A stretch of DNA of 6,598 nt from Planctomycetota bacterium (GTDB lineage: Bacteria > Planctomycetota > Phycisphaerae > Sedimentisphaerales > SM23-30). Location of the stretch: NCBI GenBank assembly GCA_029573975.1, contig JAKQBU010000337.1, positions 1-6,598 on the forward strand, in the 5' to 3' direction. The position numbers and the translations under genes are program-made. Numbering within the stretch: position 1 is the first letter of the stretch; the number at the start of each line of letters is the position of its first letter. Positions 1-6,598 of the stretch are shown piece by piece. Below the pieces are notes generated by a model. It was not told the DNA's origin, ran no database searches, and worked only from the letters and a program-made list of their open reading frames with translations.

Positions 1-747
1 AAAGACACCCTTTGTGTCTATGATGATCTGAGCAAGCAGGCCCAGGCATATCGGCAGTTATCCCTGTTGCTCCGCCGTCCGCCGGGCCGGGAAGCCTATC
101 CGGGCGATGTGTTTTATCTGCATAGCCGGCTGCTGGAGCGAGCGGTGAAACTGAGTGAGGAGCTGGGGGGCGGTTCTCTGACGGCGCTGCCGATTGTGGA
201 AACGCTGGAGGGAGAGGTATCGGCCTATATTCCGACGAATGTTATCTCGATTACCGATGGCCAGATTTATCTGCGTCCGGACCTGTTTTTTGCCGGTGTC
301 CGTCCGGCGGTGGATGTTGGGATCAGCGTCAGCCGCGTGGGGGGCAAGGCCCAGATTAAGGCCATGAAAGACATTGCGGGTATGCTGCGGCTCGATCTGG
401 CCGCCTTTCGCGAGCTGGAGGCCTTTGCCCAGTTGGGGACCGATCTGGACAAGGCCACCCAGGCCCAGCTGGACCGCGGCTACCGGATGGTGGAATTATT
501 GAAGCAGCCCCAGTATCAGCCGATGGATGTAATCGATCAAGTCGTCAGTATTTTCGCCGGATCGACCGGTTTGTTCGATGATGTCGAGGTTAAGAAAGTG
601 GCGGAAATGGAACAGAAAATGCTTGAGTATCTCAAGGCGAATAAATCCGATCTGCTGGAAATCCTGCGGAGCAAGGGCAAGATGGATGATGAGATCAAGA
701 AAAATTTGACCGAGGCAATCCGCCAGTTTAAAGCCCTGCAAGGGTAA
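1..747 (+). CDS. atpA: F1F0 ATP synthase subunit alpha (C-terminal part, 5' truncated by window)
   Basis: The reading frame is open from the first base to TAA at 745-747 and gives 248 residues, about the C-terminal half of a subunit that is normally near 505 residues. Alpha forms the hexameric F1 head with beta and holds non-catalytic nucleotide sites; it acts at the inner face of the membrane. The fragment opens with the well-conserved YDDLSKQA and [14 protein letters not shown] blocks, followed by [16 protein letters not shown]. The ATPase alpha/beta signature [10 protein letters not shown] lies around residues 105-114, and the Arg just after SVS (codon 334-336) corresponds to the arginine finger that reaches into the beta catalytic site. 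The helical C-terminal domain follows (LDKATQAQL, then a charged tail ending FKALQG). It is the first visible gene of the atpA-G-D-C run, with 24 bases before atpG. Nothing looks damaged. Identity is certain from established family motifs; only the N-terminus is unseen. Confidence 0.98.
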   Translation, partial: KDTLCVYDDLSKQAQAYRQLSLLLRRPPGREAYPGDVFYLHSRLLERAVKLSEELGGGSLTALPIVETLEGEVSAYIPTNVISITDGQIYLRPDLFFAGVRPAVDVGISVSRVGGKAQIKAMKDIAGMLRLDLAAFRELEAFAQLGTDLDKATQAQLDRGYRMVELLKQPQYQPMDVIDQVVSIFAGSTGLFDDVEVKKVAEMEQKMLEYLKANKSDLLEILRSKGKMDDEIKKNLTEAIRQFKALQG

Positions 748-771
748 GGCAAAGGAAATCAGAGATACGGT

Positions 772-3116
<2,345 letters not shown>

Positions 3117-3150
3117 CAGAATAACTGTTTTACTATCGGAATAAAATGCG

Positions 3151-3582
3151 ATGGTTGCTCTAACTCCGAATCTTACCTGTACCCTGATGACGCCGGAAGC
3201 CAAAATCGTCGACGAAAAGGCCTTCGATGTGGTTTTGCCGGCCCATGACGGTTTGCTGGGCATCCTGCCCCAGCATGCTCCCCTGCTCTGCAAGCTCGGA
3301 CAGGGATTTTTACGCTATCACGATGAGCTGATGGGCGAGAAGGTCTATTATATTGAAGGCGGGTTTGTCCATGTCCATGAAAATAAAGTGCTGATTCTGG
3401 CCCGCCGGGCGGTGGCCCGGGGGGAAGTGAGCACGGCCGAAGCGGAGCATCAGCTTCGCCAGGCGGAAGCGATGGCCCTGTCAACCGCGAAAGAAATGGA
3501 GGCCCGTATGCAGGCGATTCAGCGGGCCAAACATCTGATTGCCTTATCCCGTCTGCCCGCCGGGGGAAAAACTCACGTATAA
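3151..3582 (+). CDS. atpC: F1F0 ATP synthase subunit epsilon
   Basis: This 143-residue protein matches the usual size of epsilon, which binds the foot of gamma, links it to the c-ring and restrains ATP hydrolysis. The N-terminal beta-sandwich (about 7-88) has LMTPEAKIV, the conserved LPAHDGLLGILPQHAPLL block at 29-46, and YYIEGGFVHV at 67-76. A charged helical C-terminal part follows (about 92-135, rich in Glu, Ala, Arg), as in forms with the inhibitory helices. The frame is closed by a TAA at 3142-3144, so 3151 is the first in-frame ATG; GGAA at 3138-3141 lies 9 bases before it. Another ATG at 3146 is out of frame and opens only a five-codon peptide. It is the last gene of the atp operon, and its final 39 bases overlap the end of nadD on the other strand. 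Confidence 0.96.
   Translation: MVALTPNLTCTLMTPEAKIVDEKAFDVVLPAHDGLLGILPQHAPLLCKLGQGFLRYHDELMGEKVYYIEGGFVHVHENKVLILARRAVARGEVSTAEAEHQLRQAEAMALSTAKEMEARMQAIQRAKHLIALSRLPAGGKTHV
3544..3582. other. Tail-to-tail coding overlap of atpC and nadD
   Basis: The last 12 codons plus stop of atpC and the last 12 codons plus stop of nadD occupy the same 39 bases on opposite strands. The codons are exactly in register: the TAA stop of atpC (3580-3582) read in reverse is the TTA codon of Leu203 of NadD. No stem-loop followed by a T run is visible on either strand here. Confidence 0.85.
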
Positions 3583-4188
3583 TTGATTTTGGAGTATAAA
3601 GTTCTGTACCGGTTCCGGCACCAGATAACGTATGGCCAGGCCGGTCCGGATACGTCGGCGAATTTCGGTGGCGGAGATGTCAAGCAGGGGGGTCGCCAGA
3701 AGATATTTCTGCAAGCGGGCGATTTGCCGGGTATTGAGAATATTCTGAAAACGGTCCCAGCAGCAGCTAGGGGATCCGGGCCGGCCCGCGGTTACCAGGG
3801 TGCATTCCTCAACGAGCTGCTGAATATGATACCAGCCGGGCAGTTCCGGAATACTGTCGGCGCCGATGAGCCAGTATAAAGGCAATTCCGGTCCGTATTT
3901 TTTGTGAAAATAGCGAACGGTATCCAGCGTATAACTTGGCCCCTGCCGGTGCAGTTCGCAATCGGACACTTCGAATAATTCATCCCCGTCCACCGCCCGA
4001 TGCACCATCTCCAATCGAATTTTCGCATCAGTACATTTTTTGTCTTGCTTATGAGGGGGAACGGCGGAGGGAATCAGGATAATTTTTTGTACGCCCAGTT
4101 GTTCGGCGGCACTGCGGCTGATAATCAGGTGTCCGTTGTGAATCGGATCAAACGTGCCGCCGAATAATAATATGCCCTTCTCATTCAT
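3544..4188 (-). CDS. nadD: Nicotinate-nucleotide adenylyltransferase (NaMN adenylyltransferase)
   Basis: NadD joins nicotinate mononucleotide and ATP to give nicotinate adenine dinucleotide and pyrophosphate, the step before NAD synthetase, in the cytoplasm. The 214-residue protein has the nucleotidyltransferase signature GGTFDPIHNGHL at 10-21, with the HxGH motif at 17-20. It also has PPHK (44-47), SYTLDT (85-90), LIGADS (107-112), and the ISATEIRRRI block (171-180), which is the ISSTxxR-type ATP-binding motif. The family usually ends shortly after a segment like YLVPEPVQNFILQNQLY (188-204), so the last ten residues are an extra tail that runs into the atpC gene. The ATG at 4188 is preceded by GGCGGA six bases upstream. 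It follows the ThuA-like gene by 18 bases and in the same frame, so it is likely co-transcribed with it. In many bacteria rsfS follows nadD; here it does not, because atpC ends there. Confidence 0.95.
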   Translation of the reverse strand: MNEKGILLFGGTFDPIHNGHLIISRSAAEQLGVQKIILIPSAVPPHKQDKKCTDAKIRLEMVHRAVDGDELFEVSDCELHRQGPSYTLDTVRYFHKKYGPELPLYWLIGADSIPELPGWYHIQQLVEECTLVTAGRPGSPSCCWDRFQNILNTRQIARLQKYLLATPLLDISATEIRRRIRTGLAIRYLVPEPVQNFILQNQLYVSFSPGGQTG

Positions 4189-4206
4189 GCTGATTCCGCC
4201 GTTACT

Positions 4207-5196
4207 TCATTTACCGCTGCCGCCGGCCGGCCGGTTCCATTTTTCAATCCACTTGCGTATATCCTTTTCGCCCCAACTGTCCGGCTGCGGCTCATCCGCT
4301 CCGGCCGCCAGTTCTTCCAGCGTTGGTTCGCGGGAGGGGACACCGTCCGCCGGTACGTCCGCCCCGGCAATCCAGGTCAGGGCATTCAAAATGAATTTCC
4401 GGTACTCATTATGCGCCCAGTTCCAGTGCGCATGGCCGCCCGTGAATCCAAATCCCCGCCCGCCGTCCGGCCGTTCATAGGCCCAGGCCATATGTTCGGG
4501 CATGCCCACCTGCTGGCGAACATGGGGATTGCCGCTATACGGCCCTTCTTCCTGCTCAAAGGCCCGTTTGGGCGGGATGGCAGTCAGCAGGGGGGTAACG
4601 CCTTTCATCTCCTCCACAAAGCGCATGTTGAAATACCATTCATCCAGAATTTTAAAGGGCTTAACACCGCGGGTGATCGGATGAGCCGGGAAGGTTTCAA
4701 AATTCGGTTCCCAGAACGGATTGACCGACCAGTTCGTCTCAAAATACCCCCCGATCCACTTCAGCAGGAAATTACTTTTTTCCTGGTCCTCGACAATCAG
4801 GGAAAAATGCAGCCAGGCAATCCCCACGCCTTTTTGGGCCAGCCGGTCGATTTCCGTAAAATGGCCCTCCATGGGATGCTCCTTGCCCCCGTCGCAATAA
4901 ATGACGATCCCGTCCGCCTCGTCGAGTATGGCTGGATCGCTCGGCCAGCCGTTGGCTTGCACCACCGCCAGGATACCGGGCACATTCTCATTGAGATAGT
5001 TTGCCAGCAGCCGGCAGCCGGCGTTGTGTTCATGCAGCCCATACCCGTGGCTGCCCGGCCCGGCAATGAATACCAGTTTTTTCTGGTTGGCCGCTTTTTC
5101 CGGTAGGGGGGTGGATTTCCGGCAGGCCAGGGAAAGAAAGCAAAAGCCCAGGAGTAGAATGGAAAAGAAAACAACTGGTTTACGATTTTTTTTCAT
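4207..5196 (-). CDS. ThuA-like domain protein, probable lipoprotein
   Basis: This 329-residue protein resembles the ThuA-like family (class I glutamine-amidotransferase-like fold, named after a trehalose-utilisation gene); its reaction is not established and I give none. The N-terminus is an export signal: basic MKKNRK, a hydrophobic stretch at about 8-24, then LSLAC with Cys25 as a probable lipidation site (a loose lipobox with Ser at -3). The mature domain spans about 40-282: LVFIAGPGSHGYGLHEHNAGC (key His50, His55 and His57), YCDGG (100-104), GVGIAWLHFS (123-132), GGYFETNWSVNP (149-160), HPITRGVKPF (172-181), DEWYFNMRF (185-193), and GFTGGHAHWNW (250-260). A polar tail follows (VPADGVPSREPTLEEL, then Trp-rich ending). 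From memory, this form is common in Planctomycetota and Verrucomicrobiota, often linked with sugar utilisation. The start overlaps the trpF end by 17 bases, with only weak AGAAAA upstream, so translational coupling is likely. Family confident, function unknown. Confidence 0.88.
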   Translation of the reverse strand: MKKNRKPVVFFSILLLGFCFLSLACRKSTPLPEKAANQKKLVFIAGPGSHGYGLHEHNAGCRLLANYLNENVPGILAVVQANGWPSDPAILDEADGIVIYCDGGKEHPMEGHFTEIDRLAQKGVGIAWLHFSLIVEDQEKSNFLLKWIGGYFETNWSVNPFWEPNFETFPAHPITRGVKPFKILDEWYFNMRFVEEMKGVTPLLTAIPPKRAFEQEEGPYSGNPHVRQQVGMPEHMAWAYERPDGGRGFGFTGGHAHWNWAHNEYRKFILNALTWIAGADVPADGVPSREPTLEELAAGADEPQPDSWGEKDIRKWIEKWNRPAGGSGK

Positions 5197-5812
5197 AATA
5201 TTTTCTGATTTTCGAAAAAAGGTCCTTCATTTTGCCCGTATCCTTGATACCAGGCTCCTTTTCCACCCCGCTGCACAAATCAATGCCATAGGTGCCGACG
5301 CGCAGCGCCTCCTCGATATTATCAGACCGGATCCCGCCGGCCAGAAAAATCTTTTGGTCACCTATAGCACGAATCCAGCTCCAGTCAAAGGTGTGGCCCG
5401 TGCCCCCATACAGTTCTTGCCGGAAGGCGTCCAGCAGAATAAAATCCACCGGGTATTCCCCGATTTGCTTGATATCTGCCGGCCGGCGGATCCGCAGAGC
5501 CTTCATGACCGGCACCCCGAACTTCGCGACCGCCCGGCATTCTTCGCCGCTCTCATCCCCGTGCAACTGGATCATCCGCACCGGACAGCGTTCCAGCACA
5601 GCCTGTATCACCGGGAGATCCGCGTTGACAAACAGGCCGACGGTTCCGGCCTCCGGGGGCAGGGTATCGATAATTTTTCGGGCCGCCGCCGGCTCAATAT
5701 ACCGGGGGCTGGGCTTGTAAAAATTGAAACCCAGCCAGTCCGCTCCATACCGCAGCGCCAGATGGGCGTCAATCTCATTGGTAATTCCGCATATCTTTAT
5801 CTTGGCAGCCAA
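5180..5812 (-). CDS. trpF: Phosphoribosylanthranilate isomerase
   Basis: TrpF converts N-(5-phosphoribosyl)anthranilate to CdRP (the Amadori product), the third step of tryptophan synthesis, in the cytoplasm. The 210-residue length is normal for a single-domain TIM barrel that is not fused to TrpC. KIKICGIT at 4-11 gives the catalytic Cys8; the general acid is Asp128 in FILLDAF; the phosphate-binding regions GGTGHTFDW (136-144), LAGGI (157-161) and IDLCSGVE (177-184), and the PGIKD block (187-191), are all present. The start is TTG at 5812, not ATG: it places KIKICGIT where the family has it and has GAGG five bases upstream, overlapping the trpD stop. It is 7 bases after trpD and its last 17 bases overlap the ThuA-like gene. 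trpC is not between trpD and trpF, although TrpC would take the next step. Confidence 0.95.
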   Translation of the reverse strand: MAAKIKICGITNEIDAHLALRYGADWLGFNFYKPSPRYIEPAAARKIIDTLPPEAGTVGLFVNADLPVIQAVLERCPVRMIQLHGDESGEECRAVAKFGVPVMKALRIRRPADIKQIGEYPVDFILLDAFRQELYGGTGHTFDWSWIRAIGDQKIFLAGGIRSDNIEEALRVGTYGIDLCSGVEKEPGIKDTGKMKDLFSKIRKYYEKKS

Positions 5813-5817
5813 AAAAA

Positions 5818-5821
5818 CCTC
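5818..5821 (-). promoter_or_regulatory. Ribosome binding site of trpF, sharing the trpD stop codon
   Basis: On the minus strand the trpD stop TGA runs straight into GG, forming TGAGG; five T's then separate GAGG from the TTG start. This supports the TTG start of trpF and suggests that ribosomes ending trpD can restart at trpF. Confidence 0.65.
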
Positions 5822-6598
5822 AGGAATTCGATATCTCTACCAGTTTTTCCAGGGTCCGGGCCGCCTGGCCGGAATCGATGCTTTCATTCGCTTTCCGGAT
5901 ACCTTCGGCGAAACCGGGGGCCTGCCCGCTAATCATAATCGCGGCGGCGGCGTTGAGCAACACAATATCTCGGCAGGGACCGGTCTTTTTATTCTCAAGG
6001 ATGTCGCGGGTAATCGCAACATTTCGTTCCAGCGAACCGCCGGCCAGCTTCTTCAAGTCCGCTTTGGCCAGCCCGTAATCGCTGTAATCCACCGTATGCC
6101 GCGTGATTTGCCGGTCGCGCAGCTCCATCATATCCGTAGGCCCGCACGTGGTAAACTCATCCATCCCTTCCCCGTGCACCACCATCGCCCGGCTGACCCC
6201 CAGCAGCTTTAACGCCTCCGCCATGACCGGCAGCAGAAAGGGCTTGGCCACGCCGATGATCTGGAGGGGAACATTGGCCGGATTGGCCAGCGGCCCCAGC
6301 ACATTGAAGGCCGTCCGGAACCCCAGCGCCTTGCGGATCGGCTGCACGTACTTCATGGTGGGGTGGTGGCTCGGGGCAAACATAAATCCGATATGGGCCT
6401 GATCGATACATTGCTCGATTACCTCCGGCGCTGCATCAATTTTGACCCCCAGGGCCGCCAGCAGGTCCGCCGAGCCGCACTTGCTGGTAATAGCGCGGTT
6501 GCCGTGCTTGGCGATGGCCACGCCCGCTCCGGCCGCCACCAGCGCCGCGGTAGTGCTGATGTTGAAGGTAGCCTGCCCGTCACCGCCCGTGCCGACCA
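5820..6598 (-). CDS. trpD: Anthranilate phosphoribosyltransferase (5' truncated by window)
   Basis: TrpD transfers phosphoribose from PRPP to anthranilate, the second step of tryptophan synthesis. The frame stays open to the right edge, giving 258 complete codons plus a TGA stop at 5820-5822; the family is about 340 residues, so some 80 N-terminal residues lie outside. The fragment begins right at the PRPP-binding motif VGTGGDG, followed by TFNIST (10-15), AKHGNRAITSKCGSADLL (29-46), HHPTMKYVQPIRKALG (77-92), FNVLGPLANP (97-106), and GEGMDEFT (142-149) with the metal-binding Asp146-Glu147 pair. All positions expected for an active nucleoside-phosphorylase class III-like fold are present. A start at the GTG of 6539 would lose GTGGD, so the gene must continue past 6598. 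It is 7 bases before trpF and heads the visible minus-strand operon. No attenuator or promoter can be judged because the 5' end is missing. Confidence 0.96.
   Translation of the reverse strand, partial: VGTGGDGQATFNISTTAALVAAGAGVAIAKHGNRAITSKCGSADLLAALGVKIDAAPEVIEQCIDQAHIGFMFAPSHHPTMKYVQPIRKALGFRTAFNVLGPLANPANVPLQIIGVAKPFLLPVMAEALKLLGVSRAMVVHGEGMDEFTTCGPTDMMELRDRQITRHTVDYSDYGLAKADLKKLAGGSLERNVAITRDILENKKTGPCRDIVLLNAAAAIMISGQAPGFAEGIRKANESIDSGQAARTLEKLVEISNS

Noticed and set aside
3583..3879. Plus-strand open frame of 98 codons right after atpC
   Set aside because: It lies antisense to nadD, and its first codon is not ATG (it starts at ATT after the atpC stop). No motif is visible.
4411..5106. 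Plus-strand open frame of 231 codons
   Set aside because: It is entirely antisense to the ThuA-like gene, without a motif or a convincing ribosome site; a shadow frame.
5024..5932. Plus-strand open frame of 302 codons opposite trpF and the ThuA-like gene
   Set aside because: It lies antisense to two genes with clear family motifs, has no recognisable domain, and is rich in Pro, Arg and Gln as expected from the reverse of GC-rich coding DNA.
5820..6539. trpD starting at the GTG of 6539 as a complete short gene
   Set aside because: The frame continues upstream through the GTGGD PRPP-binding motif to the window edge, so the gene is truncated by the window and not short.

Overview
The window holds two convergent blocks of housekeeping genes that meet tail to tail, and it is almost wholly coding. 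No gap between genes exceeds about 35 bases, so there is no gene-free stretch to describe. On the plus strand, positions 1-3582 carry the distal part of an F-type ATP synthase operon in the usual bacterial order: alpha (atpA, 5' end cut off by the window), gamma (atpG), beta (atpD) and epsilon (atpC). Together these supply most of the catalytic F1 head and its rotor stalk; the delta and Fo genes would be expected to the left.

On the minus strand, read from right to left, are trpD (5' end cut off at 6598), trpF, a ThuA-like protein with a probable lipoprotein signal peptide, and nadD. The spacing is very tight: 7 bases from trpD to trpF, a 17-base overlap from trpF to the ThuA-like gene, and 18 bases from that gene to nadD. 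They therefore look like one transcription unit. trpD and trpF are consecutive steps of tryptophan synthesis (anthranilate to phosphoribosylanthranilate to CdRP), nadD makes the dinucleotide step of NAD synthesis, and the ThuA-like protein is probably exported and has no obvious tie to either pathway.

The two blocks overlap by 39 bases: the last codons of atpC and nadD share the same DNA on opposite strands (3544-3582), and I see no hairpin-plus-T-run terminator between them.

Organism: a bacterium with GC-rich DNA (by eye above half). The ThuA-like protein resembles, from memory, a family abundant in Planctomycetota and Verrucomicrobiota, and the beta subunit wording (for example DDYTDPAP and [13 protein letters not shown]) fits that superphylum. 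A planctomycete, perhaps of the Phycisphaerae, is my best guess, but this is inference without a search.

I found no mobile element, CRISPR array, RNA gene, toxin-antitoxin pair or defence gene, and nothing that amounts to a new biological system. What deserves a second look is local gene architecture: the convergent coding overlap, the ThuA-like gene inserted in a trp/nad unit, the trpD-trpF junction without trpC, a ladder of overlapping ATGA start/stop signals before atpD, and an A8 run in the trpF/ThuA overlap.
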